From Cacconaster sp964598495 (GTDB taxonomy: Bacteria; Bacteroidota; Bacteroidia; Bacteroidales; UBA932): a stretch of 28,013 bases of DNA. The DNA is taken from the NCBI GenBank assembly GCA_964598495.1, contig CAZRBY010000023.1:1-28013 (forward strand). The letters run 5' to 3'. The position numbers were made by a program, and so were the translations under genes. The notes beneath the pieces were generated by a model, which ran no database searches, was not told the origin of the DNA, and saw nothing but the letters and a program-made list of their open reading frames with translations. The stretch's first letter is position 1. The number at the start of each line of letters is the position of its first letter. Positions 13,750-22,401 of this stretch are shown in pieces.

Positions 13750-16700
13750 GTGGTCATTCTAATGGCACTTGTCCCGACCTCCCTTTACATTGCAATACAA
13801 ATGCCTGCATTCCAGACATTTGTTGGCAATAAAGTATCTTCTGTGCTCTCCGACAAGATCAATGGCGACATATCTGTTGGCAAGATTTCTTATGCCCTTT
13901 TCAATCGTTTGATTGTCAAAAATGTTTTGGTTACCGGCTCTGAAGGCGACACTATTCTCCAAGCTAACAAGATTTCCGTCAACCTGCAGGCAAGGAGTCT
14001 CATTTCAGGAGAGATGAAGGCTGGTAAAGTGGTTATTGATGGAGGAGAATTTAACATCTTCAAGATAACTCCCGAAGAGAGCAATCTCTCTCTTCTTCTG
14101 AAAAAAGATGAGACGCAGCAATTGGAAGCAATGGAGGGAACAATTGAGGAAGACTCTCCACAGAAATCAGAAGGCTGGCCAAAGTCGGTCAGCATTGACA
14201 AAATCGAGATACATGATTTCACATTCAGGTCGCTGGATACATTCAAAATCACCACACATGCCGACCCCAGAACCATTGACTGGAGCAACATAGTCGTAAA
14301 TGATATCAATCTCTCCGCACATAATCTCAAGATGGATGAAGATATTAAGATAAAACTGGACAATCTCTCGTTCAAAGAGGGGAACGGACTTAACATAAAC
14401 ACATTTAGCGGAGAGATACGTCTAGGTGATGTGCGCGAATACAACGGACTTGACACCATCACCCGTAAGGAGATCTATATTGACGATATGCTCTATGATG
14501 ACGGGTATTCAAGGCTTGTGACGGAGTATTTTTCCATGAGATTTGACGATTTCAGCGATTTTTCAGATTATGTAAGGAAAGTTTATATGGGCCTGGACCT
14601 CAAGGAAGGAACATTGCTTGATTTTCAATCCCTGAGAAGTTATACCGATGCACTTACAAATTTTACATTAAAACTTTATCTGGTTGGTGAAACAAAAGGC
14701 ACTGTTAGCAATCTGATAACACGTTCTCTGAAAGTGCAATCCAAAACAAGACAAACTTTGCTCGATTTCTCAGCTCACCTTTCCGGCCTGCCGAAAGCGA
14801 GTGAGACCATGGCCAGTTTTGATATCAGGAAATGCTACACCACCACCGCCGATATAGCTGAGATAGTAGAGTCCGTTACCGACACACCTATCGACAAAAA
14901 AACAATCGGTTCTTTTGCCTCAGGCGAAAAAATCCATTTTGACGGCAGCCTAAACGGCTTCTTCGAAGACTTTGTAGCATTCGGCGAACTTGGATCGGAC
15001 GATTTGGGCAAGTTTAAAGTCGATATTATATGCCGAAACGAAAGAGGGGCGGGATATGAACTTATCGGATTTATCAAGAGCAGATCATTCGACCTTGGGA
15101 GGCTTCTGGATAACTCCCTTTTGGGGGATTTCACCTGCGATGCCACTGTTTCTGCCGTATTAGGCAAGGAATCGAGCATAGACATAGAGCAGATCAGCAT
15201 CAGCGAACTTGGATTCAACAATTACAACTACAGCAACATTCTGGCTACCGGGAAACTCGCTAACAGCGAATTTGACGGACGCGTCATCTGCAGCGACCCC
15301 AATCTCAACTTTATGTTCCACGGACTCTTCGCACTCGCCGGCAAGAGCAGCAATTCTCTCTACAAATTTAACCTGGCACTCGGTCATGCCGACCTTCACG
15401 CGCTTAATTTCGACAAGAGGGAAATCTCGAGAATCAAGCTCCTTGCCGACGCAGACTTCACAAAAACACAGTCCGGAGATCTCTTTGGAGATATTCTTGT
15501 CAAGAATTTTGTATGCTCTCTGGGGAGCGACAACTATGATGTCGGCAATATCCACCTGCGTTCAAATTCATACAAGAACAACTATACAATCCAGTTGAAA
15601 TCCTCGTTTGCAAGCGCTGACTATGCAGGAACGGCACCGATCTCATCATTTGCATCAGACCTTCTTAAACTTACTGCAGAGCACCATTTAAGCCATCTGT
15701 TTGAAACAAAGGAGGGGACGGAGGGACTTCCCGACATACAAGAGGATTACAGCTTCAGGCTTCAGACTTTCGACATGAGACCCATTTGCAGTTTTCTTAT
15801 GCCGGGACTATATGTGGAAGACCGTACCAGTATAAATGTCAAGATGACAAGCGACGACAATTTAAAGATCAATATAAACTCCCCTCTGCTGGCTTACAAG
15901 AACAACTATATCAGAGACCTTGACTTGAGCGTAGACAACCGCGACAACATGATTACCACAATCTTTAGATCCGGAATGTTACAATCCGGCAATATAAAAG
16001 GTTACGACGCAATCATAAAGGCGCTGATAAAAGATAATTCCGTAGAACTTAATGTCGGATTTGACAATGGTGAAACGGCGGCCACATTCGCCGACCTTTA
16101 TGCAAAGATATCGTTCCCTGAGCCAAAAGAGAAAGGATTGAATATTCTTGCTGACTTTTATCCCTCAAATATAGCTATTAATGGAGAAAATTGGTCCCTA
16201 AACCCCTCTTCAATAGGATATAAAGAAAAAGACATATCTGTATCCGGCTTCGGACTCTCCAATGGAGACCAGACTATTCGTTTTGACGGTCGAATTTCGG
16301 CAAGCCCCGAAGATACACTTCTGGTGACCTTAAACCGTTTTGATGCATCTGTAGCCAATCCCCTTCTCGATATACCGCTCGATATAAAGGGTTTTCTGAC
16401 CGGTAAAGCGGAGTTTTTCGGTATATTTTCCGACAACAAGGGCATATTGCTCAATATAGATGGAGAAAAAATTTCAATTGCAGGGGACCCAATCGGAGAT
16501 CTCGGGATCCACACCCAATGGGATGAAACCGGTAAATGTTTCAATTTTCTGGTAAACAACAGAAAAAATGAGCTCACACCTCTCCATCTTGCAGGATCTT
16601 ATTATCCAAACAAAAAGAGCATCAAAGGAAACTTGTCATTGGATAAATTCTCCCTTGTCTGCCTCAATCCTGTAGTTGAAGGACTGCTGTCAAATGTCAG

Positions 16701-18306
16701 CGGAAACATCTCCGCAGATATAGGTATATCGGGCACACTGGACAAATTGGCCCTAAATAGCACCAATGGACATTTTGATGATTTTAAATTCATACTGGAC
16801 TACACAAAGGTGCCATATACCGTAAACGGACCTTTCAGTATAAGCGAAAAAGGGGTCAAATTTGAGCAAGCCATAGTTAAAGACAGATATGGTCACGAAG
16901 GGAAACTTTCCGGAGGATTGCTGTATGACCATTTCAAAAATATGCGTCTTAACGCCAGACTGAATGCCGAACACCTACAGGGACTCAACACCACAGCTGC
17001 AGACAACGATTCTTACTATGGAAGAGCATTCGCAACAGGTACAGTCCGTATAAGCGGACCATTCCGAAAGCTTCTGCTGGATATGAATATCACTACCGGA
17101 CGGAATTCCACTATACATATCCCGCTGAGTTCCTCCACAAGCAGTCATACCTCATTGTTGACCTTTGTGGACAACACTACAGTCAAGTCTCTGTCAGCCT
17201 ATGACTCGCTACAGGTAATGAATAGCGTCGCCGAAAAGAGAGGCGGCAACGAATTTGCAGTTAGGATGCGCGTCAACGCCACTCCCGATGCCGAAGTGCA
17301 TCTTGAAATCAACAAGGCTCTGGGCGATGTTCTTAAGACTCGCGGATCAGGACAGTTGGTGATAAACGCTGCCACAGACCTATTTGACATAAAAGGGAAC
17401 TACAATATTGACGAAGGCAGTTACAAATTCGTGATGATGGGACTCGCATCCCGTGACTTCATTATCAATCCCGGCGGCACTATCAACTTCACCGGAGACG
17501 TAATGAATTCAGACCTCAATCTCGAGGCCATCTACCGCACAAAAGCTTCCATAGGCACTTTGATAGCTGATACCACATCCATAAGCACCAGACGTACCGT
17601 AGACTGCGGTATCGGCATTACAGGTAAACTGGCCAATCCCGAACTCAAATTTTCAATCGATATTCCTGATCTGGACCCCACCATTAAAGGACGTGTGGAG
17701 AGTGCACTTAGTACCGAAGACAAACGTCTCAAACAGTTGCTCACCCTGCTCCTTTCCGGAAGTTTCATTCCTGACGAGCAGTCCGGTATTGTTAACAACA
17801 CTACCATTCTTTATTCCAATGCATCCGAGATTATGGCCAACCAACTCAATAATGTATTCCGTCAACTCAACATTCCTCTCGATCTTGGATTTAATTATCA
17901 GCCAGGCGAAAACGGGCGCGACATCTTTGATGTGGCAGTGTCGACGCAGTTGTTCAACAACCGCGTCAACATAAACGGGAATATAGGCAACAGGCAATAT
18001 ATGACCTCAAACCAGAGTGACTTGGTGGGTGATGTCGATGTGGAAATCAAGATAGATCGCACCGGCAGGATACGTCTCACGCTCTTTTCCCATTCGGCAG
18101 ACCAGTATAGCAATTATCTCGACCAGCTACAGCGTAACGGAGTCGGCATATCCTATCAGGAAGAATTTGATAATTTCAGGGAACTCATCCGAAAGATATT
18201 CTGGAGCAAAAGACGTCGTGACGAGTATGATGCCGAGCAGACCATGCAACGTGAAGAACGACTCAGGACACTCCAGCAGCAGATGCAAAACCCGATATTA
18301 GAGTAG
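13750..18306 (+). CDS. tamB: TamB-like translocation/assembly module protein (DUF490)
   Basis: This 1518-residue AsmA/TamB-type protein has one N-terminal membrane anchor followed by a very long repetitive beta-helix-like periplasmic region. It ends in a TamB C-terminal domain including GSYKFVMMGLASRDFIINPGG and FTGDVMNSDLNLEAIY. Such proteins bridge inner and outer membrane and serve outer-membrane protein or phospholipid transport. The first standard start is GTG 13750, giving a hydrophobic but uncharged N-terminus. In frame just upstream, after a TGA at 13705, lie 14 codons encoding KLKRIKTWKKIVLA, exactly the basic tail expected, yet with no ATG, GTG or TTG. The true start may be a rare codon in 13711-13740. 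The gene ends 9 bases inside the convergent LD-carboxypeptidase gene. Confidence 0.88.
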   Translation: MVILMALVPTSLYIAIQMPAFQTFVGNKVSSVLSDKINGDISVGKISYALFNRLIVKNVLVTGSEGDTILQANKISVNLQARSLISGEMKAGKVVIDGGEFNIFKITPEESNLSLLLKKDETQQLEAMEGTIEEDSPQKSEGWPKSVSIDKIEIHDFTFRSLDTFKITTHADPRTIDWSNIVVNDINLSAHNLKMDEDIKIKLDNLSFKEGNGLNINTFSGEIRLGDVREYNGLDTITRKEIYIDDMLYDDGYSRLVTEYFSMRFDDFSDFSDYVRKVYMGLDLKEGTLLDFQSLRSYTDALTNFTLKLYLVGETKGTVSNLITRSLKVQSKTRQTLLDFSAHLSGLPKASETMASFDIRKCYTTTADIAEIVESVTDTPIDKKTIGSFASGEKIHFDGSLNGFFEDFVAFGELGSDDLGKFKVDIICRNERGAGYELIGFIKSRSFDLGRLLDNSLLGDFTCDATVSAVLGKESSIDIEQISISELGFNNYNYSNILATGKLANSEFDGRVICSDPNLNFMFHGLFALAGKSSNSLYKFNLALGHADLHALNFDKREISRIKLLADADFTKTQSGDLFGDILVKNFVCSLGSDNYDVGNIHLRSNSYKNNYTIQLKSSFASADYAGTAPISSFASDLLKLTAEHHLSHLFETKEGTEGLPDIQEDYSFRLQTFDMRPICSFLMPGLYVEDRTSINVKMTSDDNLKININSPLLAYKNNYIRDLDLSVDNRDNMITTIFRSGMLQSGNIKGYDAIIKALIKDNSVELNVGFDNGETAATFADLYAKISFPEPKEKGLNILADFYPSNIAINGENWSLNPSSIGYKEKDISVSGFGLSNGDQTIRFDGRISASPEDTLLVTLNRFDASVANPLLDIPLDIKGFLTGKAEFFGIFSDNKGILLNIDGEKISIAGDPIGDLGIHTQWDETGKCFNFLVNNRKNELTPLHLAGSYYPNKKSIKGNLSLDKFSLVCLNPVVEGLLSNVSGNISADIGISGTLDKLALNSTNGHFDDFKFILDYTKVPYTVNGPFSISEKGVKFEQAIVKDRYGHEGKLSGGLLYDHFKNMRLNARLNAEHLQGLNTTAADNDSYYGRAFATGTVRISGPFRKLLLDMNITTGRNSTIHIPLSSSTSSHTSLLTFVDNTTVKSLSAYDSLQVMNSVAEKRGGNEFAVRMRVNATPDAEVHLEINKALGDVLKTRGSGQLVINAATDLFDIKGNYNIDEGSYKFVMMGLASRDFIINPGGTINFTGDVMNSDLNLEAIYRTKASIGTLIADTTSISTRRTVDCGIGITGKLANPELKFSIDIPDLDPTIKGRVESALSTEDKRLKQLLTLLLSGSFIPDEQSGIVNNTTILYSNASEIMANQLNNVFRQLNIPLDLGFNYQPGENGRDIFDVAVSTQLFNNRVNINGNIGNRQYMTSNQSDLVGDVDVEIKIDRTGRIRLTLFSHSADQYSNYLDQLQRNGVGISYQEEFDNFRELIRKIFWSKRRRDEYDAEQTMQREERLRTLQQQMQNPILE

Positions 18307-19221
18307 ACGCAGCAAACCACCATCAGGTGACACATCAAGCACTGCCTCCCTCCCCAACACAAGCGAATAATTGGGTTGCTCGTGGCCGCACGGAAACCCG
18401 AAAAGTACCGGGCAATCGAGACGATCGGTATGTTCTTTTATTAAAGTATATACATCTTTTTCCCATTTGTCGCTGTCTGCCGTATCGGTAAACTGCCCGA
18501 TGATAACACCCTTTAGACGATCCATCATACCTGCGCAACGCATCGTAAGCAACATTCTGTCCACCGTATGCATCTTTTCGTCAATATCCTCAATAAACAG
18601 AATGGAATCTTCTTCGAATAGATTCTGAATAGGGGTGCCTATAGTGCTAACAAAAAGGCAGAGATTGCCACCGACAAGCCTGCCCTTGCACTTTCCTAAT
18701 TTACTGAATGGGTGTGCTGCGGTAGAATAGCGCATTTTTCGGCCAAAAAGTGCATCATAAAGTGAATCAAATGTCTCCTGCGGTGCATCTCCAAAGGTAC
18801 TGGGCATAGCTCCTAGTATCGATTCTATTCCCAATGAGCTCAATGCATTATGGAATATAGTTATATCACTGAAGCCCACTAACCATTTCGGATGTTTCCT
18901 AAAAAGATTTAGGTCCAGGTGAGTGAGAGTCCGCATAGAGCCGTAGCCGCCTCGGTAGGAGATTATAGCCTTGATTTCATCGTCGAGGAGCATTGTGCGA
19001 ATATCTTCGGCACGAAGAGCATCATCTCCTGCAAAATCACCCGGGAGTGAGTTATAGAGGTATTTCCCCCTCTTTACTTTAAGCCCCCAGGAGGTGAAGA
19101 TGGAACTCCATTTCTCTTCGTATTCAGGTGTGAGTTGAGATTGTGAAATGGCAGATGCCATTGCTACTAGTCCTATTGTATCGCCCGGTTTTAGATATTG
19201 GGGTCTGATAAACTGTCGCAT
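18298..19221 (-). CDS. LD-carboxypeptidase, peptidase family S66
   Basis: This 307-residue cytoplasmic serine peptidase cleaves the L,D bond releasing the terminal D-Ala of muropeptide tetrapeptides during cell-wall recycling. The S66 Ser-Glu-His triad is visible: Ser118 in VGFSDIT, Glu211 in LFIEDIDE, and His280 in PCGHEQPNYSLVLG. ISYRGGYGSMRTL (87-99) and GRLVGGNL (180-187) are also family hallmarks. No signal peptide is seen, as expected. The gene lies 15 bases after the 7TM-HD gene on the same strand and is probably cotranscribed with it. It converges on the TamB gene, with a 9-base overlap of coding ends. Confidence 0.93.
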   Translation of the reverse strand: MRQFIRPQYLKPGDTIGLVAMASAISQSQLTPEYEEKWSSIFTSWGLKVKRGKYLYNSLPGDFAGDDALRAEDIRTMLLDDEIKAIISYRGGYGSMRTLTHLDLNLFRKHPKWLVGFSDITIFHNALSSLGIESILGAMPSTFGDAPQETFDSLYDALFGRKMRYSTAAHPFSKLGKCKGRLVGGNLCLFVSTIGTPIQNLFEEDSILFIEDIDEKMHTVDRMLLTMRCAGMMDRLKGVIIGQFTDTADSDKWEKDVYTLIKEHTDRLDCPVLFGFPCGHEQPNYSLVLGREAVLDVSPDGGLLRLL

Positions 19222-19236
19222 CTAATCTGTAAATTA

Positions 19237-21282
19237 TTATTTATTATCGCGTTTTCTCTTCGGATATGCAATACGCGCGTGATATGTCTGTTTGATCTGC
19301 CGCTTAAATGACTCTTTGACCATATTAATTTCCTTGAGCGAAATGTCGGCACGGACAAGCTGTTGATCCGAAAGACGTGAACCGAGAATATCTTCAACCA
19401 GTTCGGATATACTCTCGTCGGTGTATTTCTTGAGTGAACGCGAGGCAGCTTCGACGGCATCTGCCATCATCACTACCACTTGCTCCTTGGTGGTAGGGAG
19501 CATCCCTCTATAAGTAAATGGGGCTGTATTCTTGGGATCGCCTCCATTGTTACAATAAACATTGTAGAAATATAGGGTGAGCGATTGCCCATGATGCGAG
19601 CGAATAAAATCCTTTACAACATCCGGAAGATGAAATTTGCGGGCGAGTGTAAGCCCGTCATCTACATGTCGGATTATATCTGCAGCGCTCTCTTCAGGCG
19701 TAAGTCCTTTGTGGTAATTGTCTTGTCCGCTGCCTGGGTTAACATTTTCAATAAAGCAGGCGGGATTTTCCATTTTCCCCACATCATGATACATTGCACC
19801 TGCTCTTGCGAGCATCGCATTTGCTCCAATTTCCCGCGCAGCATTTTCAGCCATATTTGCAACCATCAGAGAGTGCTGGAAAGTGCCCGGTGCACGGTGC
19901 GATAGCTCCTGCAGTAATTCGTTGCTGCTATCGGTAAGATCGAAGAGACGCGAGTATGATGTGAAAGCAAATATTCTCTCGAAGAGGAGTACAAATGGAT
20001 TGAGAACAACGCACAATACCGCATTAATGGCGATGAAAGTCACAGTATAGCTTTTCCAAATCATCGCGGCATCATCCGTCAAGAGACGGAAAGAAAGCAG
20101 CAGTGCCATCATTCCCGCAAATATGAAGATAGCATTGAGAAACAACTTCCACCCTCTATTGAAATGAGCATAAGTGAGCAGCCCGATACTGCCCGCAACC
20201 AGATTGATACCGAAAAGCTCTATGCCATTCTCTGCAATTAGCAAAAGTGGTAAAAGTGATATGAAGTAGACCGGAAAAATAAGTTCATTCCTGAAAAAGG
20301 ATGCAGCTATTAGAGCCAGCGCCGCATAGGGCACCAGATATATGAGATTAGCCCCCAGACGATGAACTAAAGCCGTTGCTGCGAATGAGAAAAACACCAT
20401 TAAGAGGATAAACAACAATTGGCCGGTGCGTCTGAGCACCTCCTTTGAAGTGAAGAAAATAGCAAGAAATAGGAGTGTAACCAATAGGAGCACCGTCACT
20501 ACATGGCTAAGAATAAGCCATCCGCGCGATGAGGTATATCCGAAACTTCTGTTGTACTCAGCCTTGTAAGAATCAAGAATCTGTTCGATTTCGGCCGAGA
20601 CAATCTCTCCTTTGGAGACGATCAACTGCCCGGAATAGATGATACCTTTTGTGGGCGATATATAATTGACCGCATCACGGTGCAAAAGCGTAGTGACATT
20701 CTCATCGTACTCGAGATTTGGCACAATCCAAGAGGGAATATTGAGCAGTGAGATAAGCGAATCAGTGGCCAGCTTCGGAAATGTATAGCGCAGGTCAGCT
20801 TGCAGCAGACCGGCAGCCCTCTTCTGGTCGTAAACCTCCAGCGCAGGCATATCCGTCACTCTTCCGTTCCTATTGACGAATATCACCTTGTCCGATATAT
20901 CATCTTCAAAAGTTGAGACTATTCCATCGGAATATGCATCGGAGAGAAACTCTGATACATGACGTGCAATATCCTTCGGTATAGATTTTTCAATGGAAAA
21001 CCTTACGAAACCATCTAGCATTCTTTCACCGGTCTCATCATTGAAGTTGTAATATTCTACGATACGCAAAGTCTTTTGCTCGATTTCAACAAGCATCTCA
21101 GCCTCTGTCTTCAAAATGGGAAAATCAATCGGAGCGATGAGCGTCTCATAAATCCAGGTCTGTCCGCGTGCATACTCATACTTGAATTTCCCCTCATTAG
21201 GATAGAGAAGGATCATAAGTACCGCCAAAACAGCAAACCAGATAAGTGGCCGGTAGTTTTTTAGGTTTCTTGTTGTTTCCAT
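19237..21282 (-). CDS. 7TM-HD family membrane phosphohydrolase (PgpH-like)
   Basis: This 681-residue membrane protein has the PgpH layout. An N-terminal membrane segment (about 12-27) is followed by an extracytoplasmic 7TMR-HDED domain to about residue 255, a block of seven membrane helices to about 450, and a cytoplasmic HD domain. HD residues include His in FQHSLMVANMAENAA near 470, His-Asp of MYHDVGKMENP near 498, HVDDG, and IRSHHGQSL. Characterised PgpH enzymes hydrolyse c-di-AMP to pApA, which affects osmotic balance and wall stress. No c-di-AMP cyclase is in the window. Its promoter region of 44 bases is shared with the divergent esterase; a 7-of-8 TATCTTTA box is visible on the minus strand at 21302-21309. 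Confidence 0.9.
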   Translation of the reverse strand: METTRNLKNYRPLIWFAVLAVLMILLYPNEGKFKYEYARGQTWIYETLIAPIDFPILKTEAEMLVEIEQKTLRIVEYYNFNDETGERMLDGFVRFSIEKSIPKDIARHVSEFLSDAYSDGIVSTFEDDISDKVIFVNRNGRVTDMPALEVYDQKRAAGLLQADLRYTFPKLATDSLISLLNIPSWIVPNLEYDENVTTLLHRDAVNYISPTKGIIYSGQLIVSKGEIVSAEIEQILDSYKAEYNRSFGYTSSRGWLILSHVVTVLLLVTLLFLAIFFTSKEVLRRTGQLLFILLMVFFSFAATALVHRLGANLIYLVPYAALALIAASFFRNELIFPVYFISLLPLLLIAENGIELFGINLVAGSIGLLTYAHFNRGWKLFLNAIFIFAGMMALLLSFRLLTDDAAMIWKSYTVTFIAINAVLCVVLNPFVLLFERIFAFTSYSRLFDLTDSSNELLQELSHRAPGTFQHSLMVANMAENAAREIGANAMLARAGAMYHDVGKMENPACFIENVNPGSGQDNYHKGLTPEESAADIIRHVDDGLTLARKFHLPDVVKDFIRSHHGQSLTLYFYNVYCNNGGDPKNTAPFTYRGMLPTTKEQVVVMMADAVEAASRSLKKYTDESISELVEDILGSRLSDQQLVRADISLKEINMVKESFKRQIKQTYHARIAYPKRKRDNK

Positions 21283-21293
21283 AAATTATTTTA

Positions 21294-21301
21294 TAATTTT
21301 G
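21294..21301 (+). promoter_or_regulatory. -7 box for the secreted esterase
   Basis: TAATTTTG is a full TAnnTTTG match 25 bases before the ATG at 21327. TTG at 21270-21272 (21-base spacing) may be the -33 element and would lie within the first codons of the divergent 7TM-HD gene. Confidence 0.55.
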
Positions 21302-21326
21302 TAAAGATAAGAAATAAAGTGCTACA

Positions 21327-22169
21327 ATGAAAAAACTAATCCTAACTGCGGCCCTCATTCTGGCCACATTCACAATGAAATCCCAGGAACTTCTTGTCAT
21401 CAGTTCCGACCTGCTCAAATGCGATGATTCGATCCTCGTATTCACACCCGGACACTCCGGACACTGCCGTAAATTGGGTGAGAATACAAATGAGGCCATA
21501 CCTACGCTATTTCTTCTTCATGGTTGGTCCGGATGCTACCGCAATTGGGCCGACAAGTCCGACCTTCAGCAGATCAGCGACCGTTTCGGATTCAGAATAA
21601 TCTGTCCTGACGGATTCTACAACAGTTGGTACGCGAACAATGTTGACAAAGAGAAAATGCAGTGGAGGAGTTTCTTCGACCGTGAACTCTATCCGCAAAT
21701 GATGGAGAAATACAATCTAGACCCCGAACAGACATTCATCACGGGCCTTTCCATGGGAGGTCTCGGTGCCATAAATATTTTTCTGGATGATATCTCAAGA
21801 TTCAGGGCAGCCGGCTCCATGAGCGGTGTGCTCGACATCTATCATACCTCACCCAATCTGCTTGACAAGGAGCTTAGCCAAATTCTCGGCCCTTATACGC
21901 CTGAAAATCCACTCTACGATGTCAACAATCCAATCGGAAACCTCGACAAGGTAGCCGGATCCGGCAAACTGATGGTAATATCCTGCGGATATGAGGATTA
22001 TTATGTGAAATGTACTATGGATTTCGCTGCTAAATGCCGTGAAATGAAAATTCCACACATCATGCTGCTCTCCCCCGGACGCCACTCCTGGATCTACTGG
22101 GATTACGCTTTGGTAGAACATCTCGAGTTTTTCAAGAAAATTCTGCAGGGAGACAATTTAGGCTATTAA
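21327..22169 (+). CDS. Secreted alpha/beta-hydrolase esterase (esterase D / FrmB-like)
   Basis: This 280-residue protein has a signal peptide of about 19 residues ending MKSQ, so it is exported. The alpha/beta-hydrolase core includes the oxyanion region LFLLHGWSG (61-69), the nucleophile elbow GLSMGG with Ser142 (140-145), probable acid Asp224 in CGYEDYY, and catalytic His253 in GRHSWIYW. This layout matches the putative esterase family that includes S-formylglutathione hydrolase, tributyrin esterase and feruloyl esterases. A glutathione role is unlikely for an exported protein in this phylum, so a carbohydrate or acyl esterase seems more likely. It stands alone between divergent and convergent neighbours with its own promoter and a strong downstream hairpin. 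Confidence 0.88.
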   Translation: MKKLILTAALILATFTMKSQELLVISSDLLKCDDSILVFTPGHSGHCRKLGENTNEAIPTLFLLHGWSGCYRNWADKSDLQQISDRFGFRIICPDGFYNSWYANNVDKEKMQWRSFFDRELYPQMMEKYNLDPEQTFITGLSMGGLGAINIFLDDISRFRAAGSMSGVLDIYHTSPNLLDKELSQILGPYTPENPLYDVNNPIGNLDKVAGSGKLMVISCGYEDYYVKCTMDFAAKCREMKIPHIMLLSPGRHSWIYWDYALVEHLEFFKKILQGDNLGY

Positions 22170-22195
22170 TGTAGGAGTTTTTATTCAAATGATCA

Positions 22196-22251
22196 TTAAA
22201 ATGACACGTGCCCTGAAAATACAAAAATTTTCTAGGCACGTGTCATTTTAA
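22196..22251. terminator. Long palindromic hairpin, probable bidirectional terminator
   Basis: TTAAAATGACACGTGCC (22196-22212) is perfectly complementary to 22235-22251 (17 bp). Two mismatches inward, GAAAAT (22215-22220) pairs with ATTTTC (22227-22232) around a six-base loop. The outer arms supply A/T runs on both sides, so it can terminate the esterase transcript on + and serve the SPT-like transcript on -. The stem is longer than other terminators in the window. Confidence 0.7.
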
Positions 22252-22278
22252 ATGTATTTGGACGAGTAATGTTTCAGT

Positions 22279-22320
22279 TTTGCTATTGGCCGTTAGCCAT
22301 TGGCTGTTGGCTATTTGCTC
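22279..22320 (+). repeat. Degenerate heptanucleotide tandem array (site C)
   Basis: Six 7-base units start at 22279, 22286, 22293, 22300, 22307 and 22314. They follow the pattern TTnGCYn: the first is TTTGCTA, the second TTGGCCG, the third TTAGCCA, the fourth TTGGCTG, the fifth TTGGCTA, the sixth TTTGCTC. The TT, G and C positions are held in register throughout. Confidence 0.75.
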
Positions 22321-22358
22321 CGACTTTTAGTTACATTTGCAGAATATCGCACATCTAG

Positions 22359-22400
22359 CATCCCGAACCACCCCGTACCCCGCAACGCGTAACTCGCAAC
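22359..22400 (-). repeat. Degenerate heptanucleotide tandem array (site D)
   Basis: Read on the minus strand, units occupy 22394-22400 (GTTGCGA), 22387-22393 (GTTACGC), 22380-22386 (GTTGCGG), 22373-22379 (GGTACGG), then more divergent 22366-22372 and 22359-22365. The first unit begins one base after the stop codon of the SPT-like gene. Unit sequence is close to that of site A. Confidence 0.65.
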
Positions 22401-22401
22401 A

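Noticed and set aside
13890..14462. 190-codon minus-strand frame opposite the TamB gene
   Set aside because: It is a long shadow frame rich in Ser and Leu from the antisense of a repetitive gene; no start context or neighbours support it.
22359..22400. G-quadruplex on the minus strand in the site D array
   Set aside because: There are only two runs of four Gs plus a shorter run nearby; four clean G-runs are not present, and 7-base periodicity explains the G-richness better.
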